This document shows, piece after piece, positions 7,037 through 13,934 of a stretch of DNA of 25,052 nt (its first letter is position 1; every line of letters starts with the position of its first letter). A program made the translations under genes and the position numbers. The DNA comes from Hyphomicrobium_A sp035517115 (GTDB lineage Bacteria; Pseudomonadota; Alphaproteobacteria; Rhizobiales; Hyphomicrobiaceae). Below the pieces are notes generated by a model. It saw only the letters and a program-made list of their open reading frames with translations, made no database searches and had not been told where the DNA came from. The stretch is taken from assembly GCA_035517115.1 (NCBI GenBank), contig DATIZL010000183.1, positions 1 to 25,052 on the forward strand, read 5' to 3'.

Positions 7037-7813
7037 ATGAGCGACCGCAGACCATTGATGCCCAAGGCGACCGCCGTTTGGCTGGTCGAGAACACGTCGC
7101 TGACCTTCGACCAGATCGCGGCCTTTTGCGGGCTGCATCCGCTCGAGGTCAAAGGCATCGCCGACGGGGACGTCGCGCAGGGCATCAAAGGGCTCGATCC
7201 GGTGACGTCCGGGCAGCTCACGCGCGACGAGATCGAGGCCGCCGAGCGCGATCCGACGCTACAGCTCCACCTCGCCGAGCCGAAGGTCGTCGTCCCCGAG
7301 ATGCCCACCAAGAAGGGCCCGCGCTACACTCCCGTCTCGCGCCGCCAGGATCGCCCCAACGCGGTGCTTTGGCTCTTGCGCAATCACCCCGAGCTGAAGG
7401 ACAGCCAGATCATGCGCCTCGTCGGCACCACCAAGCCGACGATCACGCAGATCCGCGACCGCAGCCACTGGAACGCGCCCAATCTCGCGCCGCAGGACCC
7501 CGTGACGCTCGGCCTCTGCTCGCAGATCGATCTCGATAACGAGGTGACGAAGGCCGCGCGCCGCCTCGAACGCGAGCGCAAGGAGGCGCAAAAGGGCCTG
7601 GAGAAGGCCGGCACCTTGCTGCCGACCGAGGAGACGACGGCGCCCGAGCCGCGCAAGACCGAGATCGTGCAGCCGAAGGTCGAGGAGCAGCGCGAGGAGA
7701 CGCCGGAGGAAGAGCAGGCGCGCGTGTTCTCCAAACTCAAGGGCATGTCCGGCGGCGATGACAAGGACGACGAAGCGAAGGCCGACGGGGACACCGAGAC
7801 CAACAAGGACTAG
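7037..7813 (+). CDS. trcR: Cell-cycle transcriptional regulator TrcR (DUF1013)
   Basis: This 258-residue protein matches the DUF1013/TrcR family, conserved across alphaproteobacteria and named for a role in cell-cycle transcription. Residues 11-45 (ATAVWLVENTSLTFDQIAAFCGLHP) and 107-142 (PNAVLWLLRNHPELKDSQIMRLVGTTKPTITQIRDR) look like two related helix-turn-helix-type units, the second with a good recognition-helix pattern. The last 85 residues are highly charged (Lys/Glu/Asp) and probably a coiled coil plus a disordered acidic tail. ATG 7037 is the family start (MSDRRPLMPK); the open frame upstream is non-conserved. The ribosome binding site is weak. It stands alone, divergent from the MaoC gene. 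Confidence 0.9.
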   Translation: MSDRRPLMPKATAVWLVENTSLTFDQIAAFCGLHPLEVKGIADGDVAQGIKGLDPVTSGQLTRDEIEAAERDPTLQLHLAEPKVVVPEMPTKKGPRYTPVSRRQDRPNAVLWLLRNHPELKDSQIMRLVGTTKPTITQIRDRSHWNAPNLAPQDPVTLGLCSQIDLDNEVTKAARRLERERKEAQKGLEKAGTLLPTEETTAPEPRKTEIVQPKVEEQREETPEEEQARVFSKLKGMSGGDDKDDEAKADGDTETNKD

Positions 7814-7903
7814 CGGCGCGGAGAATAGGCTGGGCACGCCAGTCGTCCGTCACCGCGGCGGCGAAACGGCGAGCGCGGCGGCCACGGCACCAAGCTGAGA
7901 GCG

Positions 7904-7984
7904 CTAATCCAGCACCCAGGGCACGAGCAGGAGCAGGGTGACTAGGATCCAAAGCGCGATCGTCTGCTGTGTTACTTCGCTCAT
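7904..7984 (-). CDS. 26-residue membrane microprotein
   Basis: On the minus strand an ATG at 7984 opens a 26-codon frame ending in TAG at 7904-7906. The product has a short polar head (MSEVTQQT) and one hydrophobic helix (IALWILVTLLLLVPWVL) ending in Asp. GGGAG lies six bases before the ATG, a good ribosome binding site, and a possible promoter lies just behind it (8019-8047). The gap between trcR and the acyl-CoA synthetase gene otherwise holds no gene. I do not recognise a family; the size and shape are like CydX or KdpF, small subunits of membrane complexes, but the sequence is not theirs. It is supported by signals and hydrophobicity only. Confidence 0.55.
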   Translation of the reverse strand: MSEVTQQTIALWILVTLLLLVPWVLD

Positions 7985-8018
7985 GGCTATCTCCCGGCCA
8001 GCCATGCGACCTCAGGAA

Positions 8019-8047
8019 AGATTAGTCCCAAAAACCCTGTGCTGCAA
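8019..8047 (-). promoter_or_regulatory. Possible promoter of the 26-aa microprotein
   Basis: Read on the minus strand, TTGCAG (8042-8047) is followed by a 17-base spacer and TAATCT (8019-8024). Each hexamer is only a half match to the sigma-70 consensus, but the spacing is ideal. Transcription would begin about 28 bases before the microprotein start codon. Confidence 0.3.
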
Positions 8048-8204
8048 AAGCAGGCGGGGCGCTTCGGCGGCGGATTGTCCGTGGAAGGATCGCTGCCGCC
8101 ACAGCGCACCCGCAAGGGACATGGCCGTTGCCGCGCCTCTCGGCTTTCGGTAGCGTCGCGCATATTGCACCGCAATGCCCGTCCCAAAGAGCGCCGGTCA
8201 AGCT

Positions 8205-9833
8205 ATGCCCGCCAATCCCTACAATGAGAACCTCGACAAGAACCCCGCCAACTACCAGCCGCTGACGCCCCTGCAGTTCCTGGCGCGGGCGGCCGCCGTC
8301 TACCCCGATCACACCGCCGTCATCCACGGCAACGCACGTTTGAGCTACGGCGAGTTCTACGCGCGCTGCCGCCGGCTGGCGTCGGCGCTGCGCGGGCTCG
8401 GCATCGGCCCCGGCGACACGGTCTCCGTGATGCTCTCCAATACGCCCTCGATGCTCGAGGCCCACTACGGCGTGCCGATGGCCGGCGCCGTGCTGCATTC
8501 CATCAATACGCGCCTCGATGCTCCGATCGTCGCCTTCCAGCTCGACCACGCCAACTCAAAGGTCCTGATCACGGATCGTGAATTCGCCGCCACCAGCAAG
8601 GAGGCGCTTGCGCTCGCGGCGGTGAAACCCGTCGTCATCGATTACGACGACCAGGAGTTTCCGCAGACGGGCGAGCGCCTTTCCGAGCTCGATTATGAGG
8701 CGTTCGTCATGAGCGGCTACCCGGATTTCGCCTGGGAGATGCCTGCCGACGAGTGGGACGCGATCGCGCTCAACTACACGTCCGGCACGACGGGGAACCC
8801 GAAGGGCGTCGTCTACCATCACCGCGGCGCAGCCCTCATGTGCTACGCCAACACGCTCGAGACGCGCATGGGCGTGCACCCCGTCTATCTGTGGACGCTG
8901 CCGATGTTCCACTGCAACGGCTGGTGCTTCCCGTGGTCCTTGTCCGTCGTCGCCGGGACGCACGTCTGCCTTCGCTGGGTGCGCGCCAAAGCCATGTACG
9001 ACGCCATCGCCGACCATCGCGTGACGCACCTGTCGGGGGCGCCGATCGTGATGACGACGCTGCTCAACGCCAAGCCCGAGGAGCGCCGCCCGATCCCGCA
9101 TGTGGTCGCCGTCAACCACGCCGCCGCACCGCCGCCGCAGGCGGTGCTCGACGCCATGACCGCCGCCGGCTTCCACCTGACCCACCTCTACGGACTGACC
9201 GAGACCTACGGTCCCGCCGTCGTCAACGAATGGAACGTGGATTGGAATGCGCTCGACGAGGCGGGCCGCGCCTTCAAGCGCACGCGCCAGGGCGTCCGCT
9301 ACATTGCGCTCGAGGACCTGACCGTCATGGACCCGCTCGCCATGCAACGCGTGCCGGCCGACGGCGAGGCGCTCGGGGAGGTCATGTTCCGCGGCAACAT
9401 CGTGATGAAGGGCTACCTCAAGAACAAGGCGGCGACCGACGAGGCCTTCAAGGGCGGCTGGTTTCACTCGGGTGACCTGGGCGTGCTCTACCCCGACGGC
9501 TACATCCAGCTCAAAGACCGCTCCAAGGACATCATCATCTCGGGCGGCGAGAACATTTCCTCCATCGAGGTGGAGGACGTGCTCTACAAGCACCCCGCGG
9601 TCGCCTACTGCGCCGTCGTTGCCAAGCCGGATGAGAAGTGGGGCGAGACGCCGTGTGCGTTCGTGGAGCTACGGCCCGGCGCTAGCGCCACCGCCGAGGA
9701 CCTCGTCGCCTGGTGCCGCGAGGGGCTGGCGAAATACAAGTGCCCGCGCCACATCGTGTTCGCCGAGATACCCAAGACCTCGACGGGCAAGATCCAAAAA
9801 TTCAAGCTGCGCGAGCTGGCAAAGAGCGCGTGA
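8205..9833 (+). CDS. Fatty acyl-CoA synthetase (AMP-binding, DmdB/AlkK-like)
   Basis: This 542-residue adenylate-forming enzyme should activate a carboxylic acid to its CoA thioester with ATP. The phosphate loop YTSGTTGNPKG is at 191-201, the YGLTETYGP motif and the GWFHSGDLG motif follow, and the catalytic lysine K529 sits in STGKIQKFKLRE at the C-terminus. The overall sequence (NLDKNPANYQPLTPLQFLARAA..., PMFHCNGWCFPW) is of the medium/long-chain and methylmercaptopropionate-type ligase group; the exact acid is not evident. An earlier in-frame ATG at 8175 would add ten residues. ATG 8205 (MPANPYNENLDKN) better fits the family, but neither has a strong ribosome binding site. It appears monocistronic and ends at a hairpin facing a DUF465 gene. 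Confidence 0.92.
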   Translation: MPANPYNENLDKNPANYQPLTPLQFLARAAAVYPDHTAVIHGNARLSYGEFYARCRRLASALRGLGIGPGDTVSVMLSNTPSMLEAHYGVPMAGAVLHSINTRLDAPIVAFQLDHANSKVLITDREFAATSKEALALAAVKPVVIDYDDQEFPQTGERLSELDYEAFVMSGYPDFAWEMPADEWDAIALNYTSGTTGNPKGVVYHHRGAALMCYANTLETRMGVHPVYLWTLPMFHCNGWCFPWSLSVVAGTHVCLRWVRAKAMYDAIADHRVTHLSGAPIVMTTLLNAKPEERRPIPHVVAVNHAAAPPPQAVLDAMTAAGFHLTHLYGLTETYGPAVVNEWNVDWNALDEAGRAFKRTRQGVRYIALEDLTVMDPLAMQRVPADGEALGEVMFRGNIVMKGYLKNKAATDEAFKGGWFHSGDLGVLYPDGYIQLKDRSKDIIISGGENISSIEVEDVLYKHPAVAYCAVVAKPDEKWGETPCAFVELRPGASATAEDLVAWCREGLAKYKCPRHIVFAEIPKTSTGKIQKFKLRELAKSA

Positions 9834-9938
9834 CCGCGTCACCGCTACCGCGGTGGTGTCGTGTTGGAAATGAGGGCTACCGTGCCCGCGCGAACTCAAA
9901 GCGCAGGAATGTTTCGGGCTTTGGCGCTGTGAGACTTC

Positions 9939-9962
9939 GAGGCGAGCGAGGCCGCTCGCCTC
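9939..9962. terminator. Hairpin between convergent acyl-CoA synthetase and DUF465 genes
   Basis: GAGGCGAGCG (9939-9948) and CGCTCGCCTC (9953-9962) form a perfect 10-bp stem with a 4-base loop in the gap between the two convergent genes (stops at 9833 and 9981). No T-run follows on either strand, so termination strength is uncertain. Confidence 0.5.
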
Positions 9963-9980
9963 TGCCTCATCGGTGAAAAT

Positions 9981-10160
9981 CTAGTGCCGGGTCTCTTCGC
10001 CCGACAGGCGGGCGATCTCGTCCTTGAGCTTCAGTTTTTCCAGTTTCAATCGGTGGATTTCAATGTCGTCCGATCCGGGGCGGGCGACCTCTTCTTCGAT
10101 CCTACGCTCGAGAAGCCGGTGCTTCTCCGCTAGCTCTGCGATATGAGCCGCAAGCGCCAT
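9981..10160 (-). CDS. YdcH/DUF465 family small helical protein
   Basis: This 59-residue protein is a short two-helix coiled coil typical of YdcH/DUF465: AAHIAELAEKHRLLERRIEEE, a break at RPGSDD, then EIHRLKLEKLKLKDEIARLS. The family has no established biochemical role. Two ATG codons stand in tandem (10163 and 10160); GGAGG ends only three bases before the first, so the second has the better spacing. It is divergent from a second DUF465 gene 280 bases away, and both precede purE-purK, an arrangement I recall from other Hyphomicrobiales. Confidence 0.85.
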   Translation of the reverse strand: MALAAHIAELAEKHRLLERRIEEEVARPGSDDIEIHRLKLEKLKLKDEIARLSGEETRH

Positions 10161-10199
10161 CATGGTCCTCCATGAGTACGTTGAAGAGACAGTTCAGCG

Positions 10200-10267
10200 T
10201 GCCAGATGCCGGGCGCCTTGTCCATTGGCGGCTCCCCGGTCGAACAGGCTGGCATGAACATCTGGCA
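10200..10267. repeat. 9-bp inverted repeat between the DUF465 genes
   Basis: TGCCAGATG (10200-10208) and CATCTGGCA (10259-10267) are exact reverse complements 50 bases apart in the divergent intergenic region. It could be a pair of operator half-sites or the base of a hairpin in the leader of one gene. Nothing else in the 10161-10440 gap is recognised. Confidence 0.3.
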
Positions 10268-10440
10268 AATGCCGTAATTTGACGAAATTCCGGGGCTTTA
10301 GACGGCGCTAAGCCAGCAACTTATGGCGCTGCCAGGATTATTGTGCATCTACTCGAAGCCGTCGCTTGCCAGGGACGCCCAATAGGACGATAGTCCGGCC
10401 GCTTGCACGGTGTTAAGAGGGGGCATTACCGGGCTTGCGC

Positions 10441-10647
10441 ATGAAGCGTGTCGACGAGAGAGAGCTCCGTGACGAACTCGTCAAGCTCCGGGCGGAGCAC
10501 CGCCAGCTCGACGACGAAATCATCTTGCTCGAAGGCTCTACAACCGCCGACCAGCTCTTGGTCAAGCGCCTGAAAAAGAAGAAGCTCGCGGTCAAGGATC
10601 GCATCACCGCGATCGAGGACCAGCTCCTCCCCGACATCATCGCTTAA
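10441..10647 (+). CDS. YdcH/DUF465 family small helical protein
   Basis: This 68-residue protein is a second DUF465 member, distinct from the one at 9981. It has a first helix (RELRDELVKLRAEHRQLDDEIILLE), a short break at GSTTAD and a second helix rich in Lys and Leu (LLVKRLKKKKLAVKDRITAIEDQL). ATG 10441 is taken as the start; a TTG two codons upstream (10435) is closer to the purine-rich GAGGGGG at 10417-10423 and cannot be excluded. It lies 114 bases before purE on the same strand and may be read with it. Function unknown. Confidence 0.82.
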   Translation: MKRVDERELRDELVKLRAEHRQLDDEIILLEGSTTADQLLVKRLKKKKLAVKDRITAIEDQLLPDIIA

Positions 10648-10761
10648 GCGGCTCTGCCTCGCCCCGGACGTCGCGTCCTCGCGCGCGCAAAACCTCTTGT
10701 GTTGTGGCCCCCGCTCCTGTAAGCCCCCGCTTTCTTTTCAAGGCCTCGTGCAGCGCCAGCA

Positions 10762-11256
10762 ATGAGCACCGGCAAAGCCGTCGTCGGCATCATCATGGGA
10801 AGCCAATCGGATTGGCCCACGCTGAAGAAGGCGGCCGAGGTCCTCGATGAGCTGCACGTGCCCTACGAGACGAAGATCGTCTCGGCACATCGCACGCCCA
10901 AGCGCCTTTATGACTATGCCCAAGCGGCGAGCGACCGCGGGCTCAAGGTCATCATCGCCGGAGCCGGCGGCGCCGCCCACCTTCCCGGCATGACGGCCTC
11001 TCTCACCCACCTTCCCGTATTAGGCGTGCCCGTCGTCACGCCGGCGCTCGGTGGCCAGGACAGCCTCTACTCCATCGTGCAGATGCCGGCGGGGGTGCCC
11101 GTCGGCACGCTCGCCATCGGCGAGACGGGGGCCACCAACGCGGGCCTGCTCGCGGCCCAGATCTTGGCACTCGCCGACGCGCAGCTCGCAAAGCGCGTCG
11201 AGGCCTATCGCGCCAAGCGCACGGCGTCCGTCGCCGACGCTCCCAAGGACGCGTGA
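10762..11256 (+). CDS. purE: N5-carboxyaminoimidazole ribonucleotide mutase PurE
   Basis: This 164-residue enzyme moves the carboxyl group of N5-CAIR to give CAIR in purine synthesis, using the product of PurK. Class I PurE hallmarks are visible: GSQSDWPT at 13-20, the catalytic H43 in VSAHRTP, and the GAGGAAHLPGM and PVVTPALGGQDSLYSIVQMP loops. Length and sequence are normal for a bacterial class I enzyme. It overlaps purK: the purE stop TGA (11254-11256) shares its last A with the purK ATG, a TGATG junction that implies translational coupling. Confidence 0.97.
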   Translation: MSTGKAVVGIIMGSQSDWPTLKKAAEVLDELHVPYETKIVSAHRTPKRLYDYAQAASDRGLKVIIAGAGGAAHLPGMTASLTHLPVLGVPVVTPALGGQDSLYSIVQMPAGVPVGTLAIGETGATNAGLLAAQILALADAQLAKRVEAYRAKRTASVADAPKDA

Positions 11257-12332
11257 TGCGCGCACTCCCCCCGGGGTCGACGATCGGCATCCTCGGCGGC
11301 GGCCAGCTTGGGCGTATGCTGGCACTGGCCGCGGCGCGCCTCGGCTTCAAGTGTCACATCTACAATGACGTCGATGGGCCGGCGTGCCAGATCGCCGCGG
11401 CGACGACGCTCGGGGCTTTCGACGACCTTGCCAAGCTCAAGGCCTTCGCCGCCTCTGTCGACGTCGTGACCTATGAGTTCGAGAACGTGCCGCTTGCCGC
11501 CGCCGCCGCGGCCGAGGCCATCAGGCCCGTGCGGCCGGGACCTAAAGCGCTGCAGTATTCGCAAGACCGGCTCGAGGAGAAGCGCTTCGTCTCGCGGCTC
11601 GGCATCCCGGTGGCGCCGTTCGCTGCGGTCGATTCCGCCGCCGATTTCGATGCGGCTATTCGTGCCGTAGGCACGCCGGCCATCCTCAAGACGCGCCGGC
11701 TCGGCTACGACGGCAAAGGCCAGGTCCGCATCGGCGCGGCAGCGGATATAGCGGCCGCGTTCGACGAGATTGGCCGCGCGCCGGCGACGCTCGAAGCCGT
11801 GGTCGACTTCGCCTTCGAGGTGTCGGTGCTCGTCGTGCGCAACCTTGACGCCGAAGTCCGCTTTTACGACATCCCGGTCAACAAGCATCGGGACGGCATC
11901 CTGCGCGTCTCGTCCGTGCCCTCCGGCTTGCCCGATCGCCACCGCGACCGCGCGTGCGCCATCGCCGGGACCATCGCCTCGGCGCTGGACTACGCCGGCG
12001 TGCTGGCGGTCGAGATGTTCTACGTCGGCGGGGACGCGCCGGAGCCGCTCGTCGTCAACGAGATGGCGCCCCGGGTGCACAACAGCGGCCACTGGACCAT
12101 CGATGCCTGCGCCGTGAGCCAGTTCGAGAATCACATCCGCGCCGTCGCCGGCTGGCCGCTCGGCACTACCGAGCGCCATTCGGATGCCGAGATGCATAAC
12201 CTCATCGGGGACGAGGTGGACCGCTGGCCGCAGCTGGCGGCCGACTCCGAGGCGTGCGTGCATCTTTATGGCAAGGGGGAAGCCCGCCCGGGACGTAAAA
12301 TGGGGCACGTGACGTGGATAAAGCCCCGGTGA
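11256..12332 (+). CDS. purK: N5-carboxyaminoimidazole ribonucleotide synthase PurK
   Basis: This 358-residue ATP-grasp enzyme carboxylates AIR with bicarbonate and ATP to N5-CAIR, the step before PurE. It shows the N-terminal GILGGGQLGRM at 11-21, EFENVP, the ATP-grasp loop RRLGYDGKGQ, and the metal-binding segment VVNEMAPRVHNSGHWT. An in-frame GTG three bases earlier (11253) is also possible, but ATG 11256 makes the usual one-base overlap with purE. About 50 bases downstream comes the putative rpsU promoter. Confidence 0.97.
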   Translation: MRALPPGSTIGILGGGQLGRMLALAAARLGFKCHIYNDVDGPACQIAAATTLGAFDDLAKLKAFAASVDVVTYEFENVPLAAAAAAEAIRPVRPGPKALQYSQDRLEEKRFVSRLGIPVAPFAAVDSAADFDAAIRAVGTPAILKTRRLGYDGKGQVRIGAAADIAAAFDEIGRAPATLEAVVDFAFEVSVLVVRNLDAEVRFYDIPVNKHRDGILRVSSVPSGLPDRHRDRACAIAGTIASALDYAGVLAVEMFYVGGDAPEPLVVNEMAPRVHNSGHWTIDACAVSQFENHIRAVAGWPLGTTERHSDAEMHNLIGDEVDRWPQLAADSEACVHLYGKGEARPGRKMGHVTWIKPR

Positions 12333-12379
12333 ACATTGGTATTCTGAAGCGGCGCCGGCGGCGGTGCGTGGCGTCCGGA

Positions 12380-12408
12380 TGGACAATTTAACCGCTTTTT
12401 GCTAGACA
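12380..12408 (+). promoter_or_regulatory. Putative sigma-70 promoter of rpsU
   Basis: TGGACA (12380-12385, five of six consensus bases) is separated by 17 bases from TAGACA (12403-12408). It is the best promoter-like pair in the purK-rpsU gap. Transcription would start near 12415, leaving a leader of about 80 bases before the rpsU start codon. Confidence 0.5.
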
Positions 12409-12428
12409 GCGGGCAAGTTAACAGGCGA

Positions 12429-12462
12429 GCGCGCGGCCGACGGTCAGCGCGCTTGTTGTTTT
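12429..12462 (+). terminator. Terminator-like hairpin in the rpsU leader
   Basis: GCGCGCGGCC (12429-12438), loop GAC and GGTC-A-GCGCGC (12442-12452) form a 10-bp stem with one wobble and one bulge, followed by TTGTTGTTTT (12453-12462). This is a good intrinsic terminator. It could end purEK transcripts, but because it lies between the putative rpsU promoter and its start codon it may also attenuate rpsU. Confidence 0.6.
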
Positions 12463-12495
12463 GGCATCCGCAAATCAACCAGAGGAAGGCACCGC

Positions 12496-12747
12496 TTGCA
12501 GGTTCTCGTCCGCGACAACAACGTCGATCAAGCCCTCAAGGCGCTCAAGAAGAAGATGCAGCGCGAGGGCATTTTCCGGGAGATGAAGCTTCGCAACTAC
12601 TTCGAGAAGCCATCCGAGCGTAAAGCTCGCGAGAGAGCCGAGGCCGTGCGCCGCGCACGCAAGCTCGCCCGCAAACGCGCCCAGCGCGAGGGCCTGCTGC
12701 CCGGCAAGCCTGCTGCCCCGCAGAAGCCGAGCGCCCCGCGCCGCTAA
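12496..12747 (+). CDS. rpsU: 30S ribosomal protein S21, TTG start
   Basis: This 83-residue basic protein is bS21, a late component of the small ribosomal subunit near the anti-Shine-Dalgarno end of 16S rRNA. It begins MQVLVRDNNVDQALKALKKKMQREGIFREMKLRNYFEKPSE, the usual alphaproteobacterial S21 sequence, and ends in a longer Lys/Arg/Pro/Ala tail than the 71-residue E. coli protein, as is common in this class. The start is TTG 12496: no ATG or GTG fits the conserved N-terminus, and AGAGGAAGG (12481-12489) stands six bases before it. It has its own putative promoter and leader hairpin. Confidence 0.95.
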   Translation: MQVLVRDNNVDQALKALKKKMQREGIFREMKLRNYFEKPSERKARERAEAVRRARKLARKRAQREGLLPGKPAAPQKPSAPRR

Positions 12748-12771
12748 CTGGCAATTCTATACGACGACCTG

Positions 12772-12811
12772 ATGCGCCCTGAGCGATCCGCTCACGGGCG
12801 CATTCGCTTTT
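12772..12811. terminator. Strong terminator after rpsU
   Basis: TGCGCCC-TGAGCG (12773-12785), loop ATC and CGCTCA-C-GGGCGCA (12789-12802) form a 13-bp stem with one bulged base, followed by TTCGCTTTTCC. It lies 25 bases after the rpsU stop. The stop codon of the convergent hydrolase gene (12792-12794) lies inside the hairpin. Confidence 0.8.
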
Positions 12812-13631
12812 CCGGCATGGCCCGCGCAGCGCGATGGCGGGAAAGATCCTCGATCCAGCGGAAGATCTCCTCGGTCGAGCCGTGCAGGTGGTGGTCGGAA
12901 TGGCCAGCCCCGGGGAACGTCACGAGCTCCTTGGGGCCGTTGGCGGCCGCATAGACCGCCCGCCCCATATCGACGGGGATCACCTCGTCCTCCTCCCCGT
13001 GCACCACGAGCAGCGGGGCGTTCACGCCGCCGAGATGGCGCATGGTGTCGTAGCGGTCGAACATGAAGGGGCGCACGGGCAGGAACGGATAGGCGGCCGC
13101 CGCCACGTCGACGATCGACGTGTAGGGCGCATCGAGAACGATGCCGCCCACGGGCTTCTCCGCAGCGACCTGCACGGCAACGCCCGAGCCGAGCGATTCC
13201 CCGTAGAGAACGATGTCCTCGGACGCGATGCCGTCTTTGCGCAACGCCTCGTAAGCTAGCTTCGCGTCGGCAACGTTGGCGCGCTCCGTCGGCGAGCCCG
13301 TCGAGCCGCTGTAGCCGCGATAGCTCGGCATGAAGATGCCGAAGCCGCGGGCGGTGTATTTGCGCACGCGTTCGGCGCGGTTGGTCAAGTTGCCGGCGTT
13401 GCCGTGAAAGTAGAGCACCGTCGGACGCCCCGGGACGGGAGGCGCGTACCAAGCAATGAGCCGCACGCCGTCGGGCGTATCGAGCACGCGCTCCTCCACA
13501 CCGATCAAGCCGTAGTTGGAGGGCGGCACGCGCGCGCTGTCGGGGAAGTACATGAGCTTGCGTTGCGCGATGAAGGCGGCGACGGCCACTGCCGCATAGA
13601 CCGAGGCCAAAGCGAGCGCGAGCTTTACCAT
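12792..13631 (-). CDS. Alpha/beta hydrolase, BEM46/FrsA-like, membrane-anchored
   Basis: This 279-residue serine hydrolase has an N-terminal hydrophobic segment (LALALASVYAAVAVAAFIA, residues 4-22) that probably anchors it in the inner membrane with the enzyme outside. The fold's elements are visible: YFHGNAGN near 74-81 (oxyanion region), GESLGSG with nucleophile S146, D215 in GEEDEVIP and H244 in GAGHSD. This is the layout of BEM46-like hydrolases; the substrate is unknown. ATG 13631 is chosen because AGAGGG lies just before it and the membrane segment then begins at once; an earlier in-frame start at 13730 is less likely. Its end overlaps the rpsU terminator. Confidence 0.88.
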   Translation of the reverse strand: MVKLALALASVYAAVAVAAFIAQRKLMYFPDSARVPPSNYGLIGVEERVLDTPDGVRLIAWYAPPVPGRPTVLYFHGNAGNLTNRAERVRKYTARGFGIFMPSYRGYSGSTGSPTERANVADAKLAYEALRKDGIASEDIVLYGESLGSGVAVQVAAEKPVGGIVLDAPYTSIVDVAAAAYPFLPVRPFMFDRYDTMRHLGGVNAPLLVVHGEEDEVIPVDMGRAVYAAANGPKELVTFPGAGHSDHHLHGSTEEIFRWIEDLSRHRAARAMPEKRMRP

Positions 13632-13766
13632 GAACCCTCTGCCGCTCCCGTCCGCTGCAAGCCCGACCGCCCGCGGCTTCCGAATATCGCCGCGCAAAAA
13701 AAAGATAAAGCATTGGAGCGGCAAGGGCATGAATGGCCGTCAGCACCCTCAAGGGGGGAAGGGCTC

Positions 13767-13794
13767 TTGCGGCAACCGGAAATTGTACTATAGA
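13767..13794 (+). promoter_or_regulatory. Putative promoter of the intergenic small RNA
   Basis: TTGCGG (13767-13772) and TATAGA (13789-13794) are 16 bases apart; shifting the -10 to TAGAAT (13791-13796) gives 18. Transcription would start near 13801 on the plus strand. Confidence 0.4.
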
Positions 13795-13800
13795 ATAGTG

Positions 13801-13915
13801 ACAACCTGCAGAATCGCCGGGATTTTTGGGGAGGGAGCATTTCGATCGGTAGGCAATTTAAAGAGATCCCTCGGGACTGATCGCCGGGCAGCCAAGCCGC
13901 GCCCGGCGTTTCTTT
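13801..13915 (+). ncRNA. Candidate small RNA of about 115 nt
   Basis: The region between a plus-strand promoter-like pair and a plus-strand terminator-like hairpin is about 115 bases and has no open frame of note. It contains AT-richer unpaired stretches (around 13829-13866) and the purine-rich GGGGAGGGAG (13829-13838), typical of a regulatory RNA with an exposed site. No known RNA family is recognised. The ends are inferred from the promoter and terminator. Confidence 0.35.
13882..13915 (+). terminator. Plus-strand intrinsic terminator in the ald/hydrolase gap
   Basis: CGCCGGGC (13882-13889) and GCCCGGCG (13901-13908) form a perfect 8-bp GC stem with an 11-base loop, followed by TTTCTTT. 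The T-run is on the plus strand only, so it is oriented wrongly for ald, which ends at 13935 on the minus strand. Confidence 0.5.
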
Positions 13916-13934
13916 GGGGACCGGGGCCCTCTCC

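Larger units (their letters stand above)
13632..13934. other. Gene-free gap holding a candidate small RNA
   Basis: No coding sequence is seen in these 303 bases between two minus-strand genes. On the plus strand they hold a promoter-like pair (13767-13794) and, about 90 bases on, a hairpin with a T-rich tail (13882-13915), neither of which can serve the flanking minus-strand genes as oriented. Confidence 0.5.
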
